From positions 2,108,001 through 2,172,000 of the forward strand of contig NC_037319.1 in assembly GCF_000143535.2 (NCBI RefSeq): a stretch of DNA of 64,000 nucleotides, written 5' to 3'. This stretch comes from Botrytis cinerea B05.10. Its lineage: Eukaryota; Ascomycota; Leotiomycetes; Helotiales; Sclerotiniaceae. Within the stretch, counting starts at the first letter, position 1; the number at the start of each line of letters is the position of its first letter. The position numbers and the translations under genes were made by a program. Of this stretch, positions 46,252 to 57,517 are shown piece after piece. The notes beneath the pieces are model-generated. The model was not told where the DNA came from. It saw only the letters and a list, made by a program, of their open reading frames with translations, and did not search any database.

Positions 46252-46503
46252 CACCCCAAGAAGCATCTCATCCGTCCAATAAATCTCTCGTACGAGTCAC
46301 TTCGTTTTCGTCCTACCAGGTCCGTATACCCCACCATACAACGGAACCAATACAATACTTGTCTCCATTCAATCACAACCAAACTATTGAACCCGAGCAG
46401 CGCCAATTCCCAATTCATTCCATCCAATCATTCCAAGTCAATCGAGATTCCCTTCTTCATCTGCACTTGTACCGTTAAGACCCTCTCTGCGGTCCAACCC
46501 ATA

Positions 46504-46537
46504 TTGTCACAGTGTCACAGTGTCACAGTGTCACAAC
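46504..46537. repeat. 10-bp tandem repeat (AGTGTCACAG overlap)
   Basis: TGTCACAG followed by TGTCACAG three to four times with an 8-10 bp period. Each unit contains GTGTCAC, which is close to self-complementary. Confidence 0.7.
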
Positions 46538-47263
46538 ATCACACGGCATATGTCGAAGTGAACAAGGGACGATCCGCTCACTAGGATGATGAAATTGTCT
46601 AATTTATCCTTTTCTTTCGCTTTCTGTCCACCATTACCAATCATCTGTCATTCAGCATCCAAGATCGTGCATTTTTTCCTGGCGCCAGTATCATAATCAT
46701 TATTCAAATTCCAGAAACTCCGAAACACTCTCCCCAGCACTGGTCTTACCAAAACCGCTTTTGTGGTTCGTCAGTTTTTTTTTTTCTTTTTTTCTTTTCT
46801 CTCTTTTGCTTCTTGTGGGACGTTACCACGCGAAATGAAACAAGTGGGTTAAAGCGTTGCTGGGGGCAACAGATGAGCTGAATGACGTATCTGGTGTATC
46901 GAATGAGATAGTAGTTAATTGCACTATCAATAAAATCGGATGGAAAGGGGATTAAAGGACGTGAAATTTGGTTGTCATGACCATACGAAAATTAAGCGGT
47001 TGAATTCTTCTTGCAGAAGAAACATGCATTGATTCGAGCGAGTTGAAGCAAAAGTTAGTGTTATGACCTACAGATCTCAAAAATTGTGCAGTGCGGAGAG
47101 GAAAAGGCAATGAAAAGTTTCATGAGCTTAAATCTTTCAGAATGTCTTTCTGGTCAAGTAAGCCATTTCTATTGCAACATACTAAGACCGAAAAGATTGA
47201 TGGCAAAACAACGGCGGCGAGATAAGATATTGAAGCTATTCTTAGGTATCAGACAGTGTTTCT

Positions 47264-47722
47264 TTATATAGTAGTGCTATATATTACACTCAAGTATGCA
47301 TCTAGACTATAGCCATCTTCTGGAAATCCCACCTCATTTTCTTCGCAAAATCGTGAAATTCGAGTTCCGGTATATCGGCCGTCCCAACTAACTATATTGT
47401 ACTCAGGCCATTCACACTCTTTCCCTTTTTTACCACTCTGGGCACCCTTCAGTCTTCTCAGAATCAACGGACTCAGCGAACTCGGAACCACAACCACCAA
47501 ATCCCCCTTCTTAACACCCACTGCCCCATGTACCTGGCGCCCTTCACTGTCTTCCCAAATACTCATTGGCAGAAATTCCAGACCATAAAGCGGGTGTTTT
47601 CTTTCACCTATTTGTTGCTTCTTATATTCTAGCTCTTTGTCGCGCCGCCCTTTATTCCCTACTACTCTAATCAGCTTCCTAATTTCGCCCAAGCACATGT
47701 TTATAAACCAGCAACTTCTCAT
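47264..47722 (-). CDS. Doubtful coding remnant, 152 codons
   Basis: Reverse-strand frame from ATG 47722 to a stop at 47264. It contains HPLYGLEFLPMSIWEDSEG, GDLVVVVPSSLSPLILRR and EYNIVSWDGRYTGTRISRF. The GD-(hydrophobic)-x-(S/C)-x-x-P-(hydrophobic)-LRR arrangement recalls the C-terminal part of fungal HET-type incompatibility proteins, but no HET domain precedes it. The frame is blocked by a stop about 25 codons upstream. It may be a 3' exon or a truncated relic. No neighbour supports it. Confidence is low. Confidence 0.3.
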   Translation of the reverse strand: MRSCWFINMCLGEIRKLIRVVGNKGRRDKELEYKKQQIGERKHPLYGLEFLPMSIWEDSEGRQVHGAVGVKKGDLVVVVPSSLSPLILRRLKGAQSGKKGKECEWPEYNIVSWDGRYTGTRISRFCEENEVGFPEDGYSLDAYLSVIYSTTI

Positions 47723-48922
47723 CTTCAATATGAATGACCTCTTAAGATAACCTTTTATACGATATATCCAATAGTAGTAACTTTCAATAAGAAATTTTCA
47801 GCTCTCCTAATCCTAGTAGGGGTGCCGTAAAGTCTGGAACCTACAGCAGCCATTGCTTTTCATTTATCGACTTCGCATGTGTGTGTTCGCCATTCAAAGA
47901 ACATCCAAGTTATCATCTTGCCTCAATATGTAGTTTGTTGTGTTGATGTACACTTTTTGAATCGATTGTTTGTAATTGATCTCTGGAAATTTTATATAAC
48001 GGCGCCCAGTATATTCAGATCTAGTGTGCCAGTCGATTTTTGGTACAATAGATTCCTTCTTGCTCTCCTTGAGATATCTTTCTCCTACTATCTCAATTAC
48101 GAAATCCCATCTCTCTTTCTAGAGATAATATTTCTAAGTTCCTCAAATATAAATCGCCATTTAACCATATCCTATATGGTGGAATACACAATATCCCAGT
48201 CACCCTCAAGCTTTGAATTCCTTCTCCCACGCATTTGTTTTAACTTTGTAAAACGGTAAAATACAAATACTACTCTCATACATATATTGATAGATTTATT
48301 ATCATTTCCAAGCCAGATACATGCATTAGTGGTATATTTGTAAATTTGATATATATGATTTTTAGTTGCTACTCTTTTTCGGTACTCTTTTTTTTTTTAA
48401 TAAAATTAATACAAGTTTTATTTATCCAAAATCGCAAGATGGTATTATTATATTGAGTAGCAAGAAGTGTAGAAGGGAGGTCAGATGTGATATAGAAGGG
48501 TTTGCCATCTAACATCGCTGGTCTGTAACATATTAGCCGATATAGTTCTCTTAAAGCTTGTTTCTTAATTGTCTTGGCACTTGCTAAACACTTTTTTAAT
48601 TTTGTTTTGATGTCAGGCTCGGTGAGTACTAACTCGAATTATATGTTGTTGAGAGTACTGGCAATACAACCAAATTGCCAGAGGTGACGTAAGGGTGACC
48701 TACCTTATCCTTATTTTCGTCTTCATCTTCAATCCGGGTATATGACAACGCCTTGTAGCGGGAGATATAACTCTCAGGAATCCAGTCTTTGTAGTCGCGT
48801 GGGTGAAATCTACAAACTCTTCATATTCAACACAATCGGGCTGTTGGATTTCCCAGGATTGATGGAGATCAATCGTGTGTATCCTTGTGGCAAAAGGTCG
48901 TGTTGATATGATGAAGGATTTT
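47723..48922. other. AT-rich spacer
   Basis: Very AT-rich with TATA-like strings, short frames only and no recognisable family. This may be decayed sequence between two possible gene relics. Confidence 0.45.
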
Positions 48923-49528
48923 CTAGACTTTTCCTAAGGCGCGCTGGGTATTTTGGATATGAAGGAAGGATTTTCTCTTGCCGCATCGAATATTGTATAA
49001 ATTGAAATGGGAAGAATCACGAAAATAAAGAAGTATGCAGCGAGTCTTATCGATGGCGACGAAGAACCAACTAAATGCAATATTTTGAAGGAGTCGATAT
49101 AGTACCAACATAAAACAGGCACAAGGGCTAGAGCTTTTCCCAGTAATACTTTCCATGACGAAGGAGATTTACACAGCTTCCACAACACATCGACACCTTT
49201 GTCAATCGAAACAAAAATGAACCAAATGATGGGAATTCCTGTAGCGATACTTATGAGTAGTGATCCATGTACGATTGATTTCTCCATTGTAAGGGCGACC
49301 ATATCAAGTGGCGCAATGATAATCCTACGAGAGAATAACTTTGCAGCGATACCCTTCCATCGTGGCGGGGATGGAGATGGCGTCGGAGAAGCGTATTTGA
49401 TGTTCGTTTGCCGAAGAGATCTTTTGATAGAAGTTCTGAATAGACGAGGAGCGATAAAACTACCGATAGCCTGCGTTCTGAAAGGTACTGGTCGACATCG
49501 TAGGAAGGGGGGGGGGGGGGGGGGGGGG
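48923..49528 (-). CDS. 3' exon of a possible membrane-protein gene
   Basis: On the reverse strand an open frame runs from directly after the poly-C tract (49528) to a stop at 48923, about 200 codons. It begins PFLRCRPVPFRTQ, then APRLFRTSIKRSLRQ, then WKGIAAKLFSRRIIIAPLDM, then LTMEKSIVHGSLLIS. It has three hydrophobic segments (LLISIATGIPIIWFIFV, VLLGKALALVPVLCWYY, LAAYFFIFVILPISIYTIF) and ends SFISKIPSAP. Just upstream, TACTAACGATATGTTTTTAG is an excellent branch site plus acceptor, so this looks like a terminal exon. I could not find the 5' exons. It is an unknown protein or a relic, and the poly-C length decides the reading frame after splicing. Confidence 0.4.
49507..49528. repeat. Poly-G/C homopolymer, 22 nt, at an exon edge
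   Basis: Twenty-two G on the forward strand (C on the coding strand), directly following a TTTTTAG acceptor on the reverse strand. If transcribed it encodes about seven Pro codons in one frame. Any slip of one or two bases shifts the frame of the exon. Confidence 0.85.
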
Positions 49529-51890
49529 CTAAAAACATATCGTTAGTATTTAGATATTCTTTTCATGGTGAGTAGGCGATGGGGATTTCTTGTTTATGAA
49601 ATCACGAACCCCACGCGCTTGTAAGCACGCGGCTGAAAAGAGTAGGTGCGGTAAGGATACTTGCATTGACCCGTACCAATAATAATTCTAAAGCGCGATG
49701 TTGCATTCAGCTGGTGATGATCTCTATAATTCTGAAGGTTGGGCACTTATTTGTATTGCTATCTCTGGAAATCAAAGAAGCTAATGCTTTCCTCACAGAC
49801 GGTTGCTATTCGGCAACGTGTATAGGCTGAGTAGCTGAAAGGCTGGACGTTACAGACAGCAGCGCATGCCAAACGCTCGGGTTTCTGATGTGGACCAATC
49901 ACTCGTTCACATTGAATGGCGAGCCAGCTTAATGGTTGGAGATGAATAATAAGAGTTCTGATACAATAAATGGCTCGAGTACATATATGAGGCACTTCTA
50001 CACCATCGAATTTTATCCTGTTAAAGTGTGACACTTATATCTTCGATCAGCTAAGTAGGGCTATCTTTACACACGAAATCATGTGTACAACTAGATATCT
50101 CACCACCACTAGTTACTCTCGCCGAGCTCTTCAGAGAGATAGCCGGAAAGCTGCTCCTTTACTTGATATTCGAAAAGTCCTGTCTTATTGCATATTGAGA
50201 ATTTACGACGGCAGGAGCAAACCATTCAAATATTTACATACGGACCAGCCAAGAACTTACACCCACATGAGATTTATAACCCCGGCGAGCCTAGATTCAA
50301 GAAATTGTCTAGTCCGTGGAAGGCACTCTTCGCAGCAGATACTTCTGATGCCCAGTGAAAGTCCTGGAGAGGGTTTAAGAAATGATATTGTCTAAATGAT
50401 TCGGGGACTCATCCCTTGAGAAGGAGTCGGGACTCGGATGATTACTCGTTATGCTGCCTACAGTCATCTCGCCTCTTGGATAGAATAAAGTTGTATCATC
50501 GCTTAATGACATCTTTATTTTTTCAGCCATATTTTGGCTGGCCTATCCAATTTCTGACCTCCATATAACCTGCCTAAGCTTGTCTCGCATCTTTAAATGG
50601 ATGCAACTATAATCATCACATGATGAATTGATTATTCAATCTTGTCGATAGGTTTCTATCTTATATCCTCAATCTCCATAGTACTCGCACATCTTGCCTG
50701 GAGATATAAGGTTACGAAGTATAGAGATTGAGTCACACTCCAGGTAACTTCTCTTACGCCTCCATTGAATGAGTTTGAATGGAATCAAAAGTCCGAAACA
50801 ATACTTATCGTTTCTGGACATTTTACTCCGTTAAATAGCTAAATCCGTGCTGTCTGCCTTCAACACACTGACGATACTCCATCCTGCCTAGAAACATGTC
50901 CACATCTCGGCATTCGTACTCGTATAGGATACACGTGCGTAATCTTCGATGCTCCGTCGTAGCTGCGACCTAATGCTCGGCCTAGACTGGGGATATCCAG
51001 AATATCGGGATTCCCATTGCAACTTGGTAAAGATGTACGAATGAGGCGAGGTTGAAACATCCTGTAGGCTGTTGGACGTTGAAAAGGTACATTGTTCTTT
51101 TTCTATCGGGTTTCTCCCGTTTTCTTCAATGCGTCACGCTAAGAACTTCGCCACTCTCACCCCGGACACTAGCCACACCACCGTCGGCAGCACCCAAAAA
51201 TTGGAGCAGGAGGCAGGGCAGGACTTCCTTCAACCACAACACAAACATTAACGGGACCATACTTCAGATATGCAACAAAACAAACAAACGGTTGCCACAG
51301 GTATTTGATATACACCAGAGAAACCAATCAAGGCAAATCTCCCACACATGCTTCAGATCTTTTGCCTCGTTTTCGGATGTCACCTTGAAACTACCAAGGG
51401 ATCCTTGTTTATGATGGATGACACTGCCACGCCGGCCGACTGTGAGTCACTGCCCTTTCTCCTGGGAAGTGATTTGGAATGAATGAGCGCAACGACTCCG
51501 AACAACGGATCAAATTGGGATCGTGGTGTGAAGAAAAAAACGATTCGGGTACAATAAGCACATGATATGGTGACATGGAGAAAGATCGATTCGAGTCATC
51601 GAGTGGTGACTATTATTTTCTTTCGGGTATTGTGACTCTCAGGATTATTGAGAAAGGGGGTATAAGTAGAATATCTTCCGCTTTCACTTCATCTTTTTTA
51701 CTTTCTTATCGTTAATTCGATCTCTGGTGCTCTGTCTATCCTTTGGGGCTTACTCTACTCTACTTTACTCTACTCTACCTCTTGGTTTTGGGATATTGTT
51801 GTTACCTTTGCATAGCATCTACACAACAAAACTTCTATACTCCAAATCTCCACTCAACCCCAAAGTAACACTTTCACTTTCATTTTCGCA
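49529..51890. other. Gene-poor spacer
   Basis: No supported gene. Possible 5' exons of the reverse-strand membrane-protein gene would lie in the first few hundred bases, but no frame with a clear donor is convincing. The last 250 bp (about 51650-51890) is CT-rich with TACTC units and is likely the promoter and leader of the next gene. Confidence 0.5.
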
Positions 51891-52427
51891 ATGGTCACAA
51901 CAAAATTATCCTCTTCTTCTTCTTCTTCCTCCTCCCCTCCCCTACCTCATACTTCAGACTCCACTCCTCCCATCCACCATCGACAAAACCGACGTCGCGA
52001 GCGGCCAGGTTCACGCGCCCGTCGCACCATCTCCCGCAAATCTGCCCTCGCCACCGATCTCAACGAAGGCATTCTCGAAGCTCGAGACTCTGACTTCTAT
52101 ATTCCAAATCATAGACCCGGCAGTGGGCCCTCTCCAATACTAAGACAAAGCTTCGATCAAAGTTGGATGAGATGGAAGGCCAGACAAGCAGCTGAGCTAG
52201 AACATTTGGCGATCAAACAGAACATGCGACAATTGGAGATGGAGAGACAAACAATGGTGAGGGAAGCGAAGGGGAGGGAAGAGGAAGAATTGGGGAAGAT
52301 GCAACGTCGACTCTTTGGGGGCGAAGAAGATGACGAGGATGTGAGTTGCGATATTGATCTTTGTCCTGCTATGCTGGATGTGGTGATGAGACTTTTTGAT
52401 GGGGAGGTCGATTATTTGGATCCCTAG
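51891..52427 (+). CDS. Small hypothetical protein, 178 aa
   Basis: ATG at 51891 (context CGCAATGGT), single exon, stop at 52427. The N-terminus is Ser-rich (SSSSSSSSSPP), then a basic stretch (HHRQNRRRERPGSRARRTISRK) that could direct it to the nucleus, then DFYIPNHRPGSGPSP. Next is a charged helix (RWKARQAAELEHLAIKQNMR, continuing RQLEMERQTMVREAKGREEEE) that looks like a short coiled coil. It ends in an acidic segment and DLCPAMLDVVMRLFDGEVDYLDP. There is no signal peptide or membrane segment. I do not recognise the family. The good ATG, the CT-rich leader and the varied C-terminus support a real gene. Confidence 0.6.
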   Translation: MVTTKLSSSSSSSSSPPLPHTSDSTPPIHHRQNRRRERPGSRARRTISRKSALATDLNEGILEARDSDFYIPNHRPGSGPSPILRQSFDQSWMRWKARQAAELEHLAIKQNMRQLEMERQTMVREAKGREEEELGKMQRRLFGGEEDDEDVSCDIDLCPAMLDVVMRLFDGEVDYLDP

Positions 52428-53289
52428 TAAGATTCTTATCTCAAAGTCATTTAATTTCTACCATGTCTCGGTTCTTCGATCAACAGAATCTCGGGTCTCT
52501 TTGACCGTGGAGTTTGGATGGTCAATATAGGGCACGTCATATGAATGAATGCTTACGCATTTTTTCTCCCGTACAGGCGTTGTGTTGCATCATCGCTCTA
52601 CGCCCATTCACCTTCACATCAAGGAGTCGGAAACAAATTCAAAATATTGAAATGAGGACACTGGCTCCACGCACCTTCCGACCACCAACACTGCGTCGCA
52701 CAGAGACAGCACTATAAGCATGAGATCTCAAAAGCACACATTATGATCTGGTCTCAACAAAGGAAAATATACAGATCACTCAGGTTGTGTGTGAGGATGG
52801 ACAACTGGAATCTGCTCAAGATTTGCGACGGATCAATACCTCGCGATATCACTCAATTTTATTCAACATGTATCTCGAATCCGGATCGGGATATAACACA
52901 GTCACTACCACAAATTTGATTATGTTGCCTTCATTTTAATTATCGTTTATCAACTTCGGATCTTCATCGCCAGTCCGATCAATTTTTGACCAAAGAATAT
53001 TTATCTCGCCGATGCTATATACCAACCTCCACACAATCAACACCTCATCACCTGCCTGCCACTCTTGAAGCCCATCCACGCCCATCGAAAAACTAACCTC
53101 AACTCGGAGGCAAAAAAAAAGCATAAATATCAAATACGATACCCATCGAGTGACGACTCGCAACAAATCTCTCAGGTTACCCACTACATACTTTATATTC
53201 CATTCTCCCCTTACCTCTATACGCCCCCACTCGAAAGAAAACTCGCACTCCTCATGCAAAGAAAATCAACCAAAGAAAAGAAAAGAAAT

Positions 53290-53376
53290 ATTGAGAATAC
53301 ATCTCCACAGACCGCACCTCGCTCTCCACCAAAAGGAAAGGAGTTTGCGAGAGGAGCAATATCTATTTTCTTCTCT
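53290..53376. repeat. Direct repeat, copy 1
   Basis: Begins TTGAGAATACATCTCCACAG and ends GAGAGGAGCAATATCTATTT. It matches the copy about 204 bp downstream at both ends; the middle has diverged. Confidence 0.6.
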
Positions 53377-53493
53377 TGGTTTTCTTCTCAGAGGTTTCTT
53401 ATCTCAAATTGGGAGGGAAGGGGGGTTGGATATATAGATATAAAAAAAAGTACATAAAATACGAAAGAGAGAAAGGATAAAGGAAAAAATGTC

Positions 53494-53588
53494 ATTGAGA
53501 ATACATCTCCCTAGACCGTCAATCTTCCTTTACATACACACAAAAAAAGAGGCGATTGTACGAGAGGAGCAATGGTATTTTCTTTTCT
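53494..53588. repeat. Direct repeat, copy 2
   Basis: Begins TTGAGAATACATCTCCCTAG and ends GAGAGGAGCAATGGTATTTT. The ACATCTCC.. and GAGAGGAGCAAT.. blocks are nearly identical to copy 1, while the interior is different and slightly longer. Confidence 0.6.
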
Positions 53589-54365
53589 CCCTTCTTTTTC
53601 TTTTTGGTCCTTTTTTTTTTCTGGTGGATAATCTATATCGGTCAATTACTTGGTATGAGAGATTGGTCCTCAATAGCTTGATGGCGATTTCATTGGTAGT
53701 TTTACTTTTTTTTTTTTTTTTTTCAGCCACAGAAAAAAGAGGATAGGAGAAGCAAGAAGGGGAAGGAAGGAAGGATGGATATCATATACACTGTGATGAA
53801 AAACAAATCCAACAATAGCCGTGTGCTCACTTCTCGCGAAGAAAGAAGGAGGAAGAAAAAGAAACCCAGGGTAGGGGAATGTAATGAGAATTCGGGAGTT
53901 GTTTGAGCTCGCTTTTGTTGGGGGTAATTATGGGGGAAAGTGTGTTGTTTGGATTTTGGGGGGTTGGTATTGGATGGGATGGGATAGGATAGAATGAGAT
54001 AGTTACTATTTTAACACATTACATTAAAATTTATTGATTGAATAACTTCCTCATATATATGCATTCTATATATGAATAACAAACCCATACTTCCTAATTA
54101 TATATATGTGTGAATATTATTCAAAGCTTGGGATGCGGATGCATTAGTATGTTAATCATATCAGGAAAAACAAACATCTATTTTGACTATATCGAAATCA
54201 TGTCCCGAGCAGATGAGAGGAGAAAAGAAATTCCAATATTCAAGTCCCATCAGCAGAATAAATTAGTGACGTCAGGAAATCTTCCGCCAAGAATCATAGA
54301 ATAACTTATTGCATACTAAGCTCTCCATATATATACAATCTACACCTCATCTTCTCGACTCTCTA

Positions 54366-54401
54366 CATCCATACCATACCATACCATACCATACCATACC
54401 C
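54366..54401. repeat. Pentanucleotide tract (CATAC)n
   Basis: About seven CATAC units (CCATACCATACC and onward) ending 20 bp before the P450 stop codon region, so they lie in its likely 3' untranslated region. Confidence 0.9.
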
Positions 54402-54420
54402 TCGAATCAGCTTCGATTTC

Positions 54421-56519
54421 TTATTTCCTCTTCTGAAACCTTATCCTCAACTCCCCCAAATCCAACGTAAAAACCTCTTTCGTATCCTGCTCTCCCCCAC
54501 CCAAACCCAATTCCCTGCCCAACAATTTCTCGCCCCTCTCGCCCTCCGCAAACTCAACATCAAACCCCATCACCAACCGCGCAATCACCGCTCGCAACTC
54601 CATCAGCGCGAGTTGTTTCCCAATACACGAGTAGTTTCCCGCGCTGAAAGGGGTAAATGCCGATTTATCCAGGAGGTACTGTGTGTGGGGGGGGGAGGGG
54701 AACCAGCGGGTGGGGAGGAAGGTGTGAGGAGAAGGGTAGCTAGTTTCTACTGGGTGGGGGTTAGTTTTTGAAGAGGAGAGGAGAGGAGAGGAGAGGAGAA
54801 GAAAAAAAAGACATACAACGACCCATTGTCCAAGAAGGAGCCGACATGACTACATTACCCGGGATATAAGTCCCATCAATCGTAAGACCTTCTGCGGGAG
54901 TTTGTCTCAACAAGCCACTGGGAACAGGAGGGTGCAAGCGAAGCGTCTCGTTAATAGCGGCATTCAGATACGGCGCATCTTGTATATCTCTACATTCGTT
55001 TGGGGAGCCCGGGGTAAAGATTGGTTCGAGCTCTTCTCTCAGTTTGGTAACATGATGGGGTTCGAGACAGAGGTGATAGAAGAGATAGGTGAGAGTTGCG
55101 GATGTGGTATCGCTACCGGCTATAATTGCGAGACGGGAGTCGCCATGCAGCCAACTGGTGAGTTGTCAAAACTGTCAGATTGTGCGATTCGACAAATGGA
55201 TTGGATGTGCAAACCTGGTGTCTCTATGGATTGGATCTGGATCATTCTCTTCGGCGTCGATTAGCCACGTCATGATATCTGGTACACTTGGCTCATTCTA
55301 TGTTGGCAATTGTCAGTGGACGTTCTGAAGCGGAAGGAAAAAGAATCCACTCACTGCTCGTCGAATATCAATATGTTCAGCACAATAGCTAATAAACCTG
55401 TTGAAACCATCCATTGCACCAGGGATATTAATGAGGATAGGAAAGACCCAAGGAACGGGCGTGAGAAATCCTAACGGCTCCATGCCTTCTTGTAAAATTT
55501 TGAGTGCAAAATGCTGCGCTAGTCAGACCAAACAAACATGTACACAAACGTGGGGAAGAGACAACCTGTTCTCCAGTTTGCAACATGTCAAACGATTTTC
55601 CAAACGCCAAATCTCCTATAACATCAAAAGCATAAGCCTTAAACCAGTGCGTTGCATTAATCGCTTTTCCTCCGAAAGAATCAATCTGAGAAACCAATTC
55701 GTCTGCATATCTCGTGACTCGACCCTCATAGTTGCGCAGCGCTGTATGCATATAAGTAACAATCTTAAACGACCATCTCCCATGAGAATTCCATACCCTT
55801 TGCACTAAATCCACGATCCCAAACTTTTCTTCTCTTATCATGCTTTACGCGATCTCGTTCTAAATGCATAGTTGTATGGGGAAGTCCCGCGACTGTATTC
55901 CAATCAGAGAATTAGTGTTTCCTCATCTAGGAAGAAACGCGAGGGAATCAGGATACGAACCATCATACCAAGCAGTCTTGGTACATTTCGATCCTGGCCC
56001 AATCATAGCTTTCACAGCTTCCGGTTTGATGATAGACAGTTCGTTAGGACCAATTCTTCACCATCTCTCATTAGCATGACCCGAGAAAAAAAAATCATCT
56101 CAAGGCAAAACTAACCTCACAATATCCCCATACTTCTCATGTAACATGTGCACTTGCAGGTAATTATCACTCTTCTCCAGCAATCTCGCCACATGGGTCA
56201 ACTTTGAGCATTTTGCTGCAAACGGTCCTGGGAAGTGGCGTAGCGGGTGGAAAAATATGCGATAGGCAAGGATGCTTCCTGTCAAAGATGCAAAGAACGA
56301 AGTGAGGATGACCGCCGTAAGTTTCAGCGCCGTCACATATGAAGACGCAACATCAAACTTGAGGAGCGCGAGGAAGAGCACCAGCGGGGAGAAGATGGCG
56401 GTCAAGAGCCATTGGAGCGATTGCATATGATGTTCGCCATGGATGAAATATCCTAGATGTGCTGCAACACCCGCGACAGCCGGGAGAAAAGTAAAAAGGC
56501 CATAATTGAGGTCCGTCAT
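54421..56519 (-). CDS. Cytochrome P450 monooxygenase (8 exons, 559 aa)
   Basis: Heme-thiolate monooxygenase, ER-anchored. Exons on the reverse strand: 56519-56116, 56055-55961, 55892-55797, 55741-55566, 55513-55355, 55297-55215, 55154-54817, 54749-54421 (1680 nt, 559 residues). The first about 105 residues hold three or more hydrophobic helices before HFPGPFAAK, more than the usual single anchor. Later landmarks: HDKRRKVWDRGFS (C-helix), AIIAGSDTTSATL (I-helix, about 347-359), ETLR (ExxR, about 407-410), FLPTRWF (PERF-like region) and the heme loop FSAGNYSCIGKQLA with Cys at about 492. The usual Arg two before Cys is Tyr here, as in several fungal P450 families. The substrate is unknown; no biosynthetic partner is visible nearby. 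Seven introns of 52-68 bp, all GT..AG. Confidence 0.92.
54773..54799. repeat. Pentanucleotide tract (GAGAG)n inside a P450 intron
   Basis: GGAGA units lie inside the last intron (54816-54750) of the P450 gene. On the coding strand it is a CTCTC pyrimidine tract just after the donor, so it may affect splicing. Confidence 0.8.
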
Positions 56520-57517
56520 GATCGTATGATGAGCTACGACGTACCTGCCCAAGGACGTGTAACGGATCGCGGAAATCCCCAGTCTGTGAAACTCACTGGA
56601 AGGGTAAGTGTTTCCGAAAGAAGGAACAATTGTCTTTGCAACTTGCAAAAGGCACAGAGGAGGAGCTACACCAGCTTTTATGTAATATGCATTAAGAGAG
56701 GAAAATGAAGGGACGAAGAAGACGAGGTGTGTTTTCGTAGCATTTTTACATGAATGCAGTTGTACAAGGGAGCTCCCCCACCTTTGGTGCCATTATCCAG
56801 CGCTGAAAGTGATTACCAGACTGCACAGCTTACTGAATATAGTGACTACGTGATATTCCACGTAAAAGAAGCACTAGTGACCTTTTAGTGCGTGGATGAC
56901 CAGTCTCGGCTTTCTTCAGTGTATCCAGTGAGTTGATGGTCTGAAGATGCACGTCTGTTATCGCAACACTGGGGCCACCCACAATAAGATTGAGGGGAGG
57001 TTCCTATAGGGCAAATATATCCCCATACTATGTGGTTGGCCTGTAGGCGCGTCATATAGCCACTTATTCTCAACATCTGGCTGATGATTGGGCTGCCAGT
57101 AGGTGTACGGACTGACGGAACGTTGCAAAATGGATTTGGGAATATCTCTTGAGATGTCAATTTGTAAATCATAGAAATTGCTATAATGATTCACTCAAAG
57201 TGCAGTCTCGTTCAACCTGAGTCTCATCGACCAATACAAATATGCTCCCAAAACATACACAGAAACTCTCATAGAAACATCATCATTCTGTATACTTCCC
57301 TATGAGCTACTCAAAAAGGACGAACAATAATCAAAACGTGAAATTTTATGACTCCCTAATGGTATCAAAGTGGTATTATGTTCATAATCTCATAGACATG
57401 GTCAAAATTAGGGTCATCTATACCAACCCTAAAAGATATTGTCTTACTTACACATCCTCCCAATTCATCCCATCATCCAGTCGTCCAATCATTATAGTCA
57501 AAATATAATCTCACCAT
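56520..57517. other. Spacer upstream of the P450 gene
   Basis: About 1 kb holding the P450 promoter and the 3' region of the next reverse-strand gene. The part from 57.2 to 57.5 kb is AT-rich. No gene is supported. Confidence 0.6.

Larger units (their letters stand above)
44875..47263. other. Repeat-rich spacer
   Basis: Contains the promoter of the reverse-strand coiled-coil gene and no supported gene. Repeats include CTGG/CTGTGTGC (about 45294-45345), GGGATGGAT (about 45408-45437), CTTTG (45733-45770), GTTGAT (about 45803-45830), GAAT (about 46113-46130), CCACGA (46196-46251), the TGTCACAG 10-bp repeat (46504-46535) and a T-rich run near 46771-46790. Confidence 0.6.
52428..54420. other. Spacer with a partial direct duplication
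   Basis: No gene is supported; frames are short and repeat-influenced. It contains two related segments (53290-53376 and 53494-53588), a T17 run near 53707-53723, and TATA-rich DNA near 54050-54110. The 3' regions of the convergent flanking genes lie at the ends. Confidence 0.55.

Noticed and set aside
53530..53746. Short Lys-rich and Phe-rich frames on opposite strands
   Set aside because: They arise from poly-T/poly-A runs and lie within the duplicated non-coding segment.
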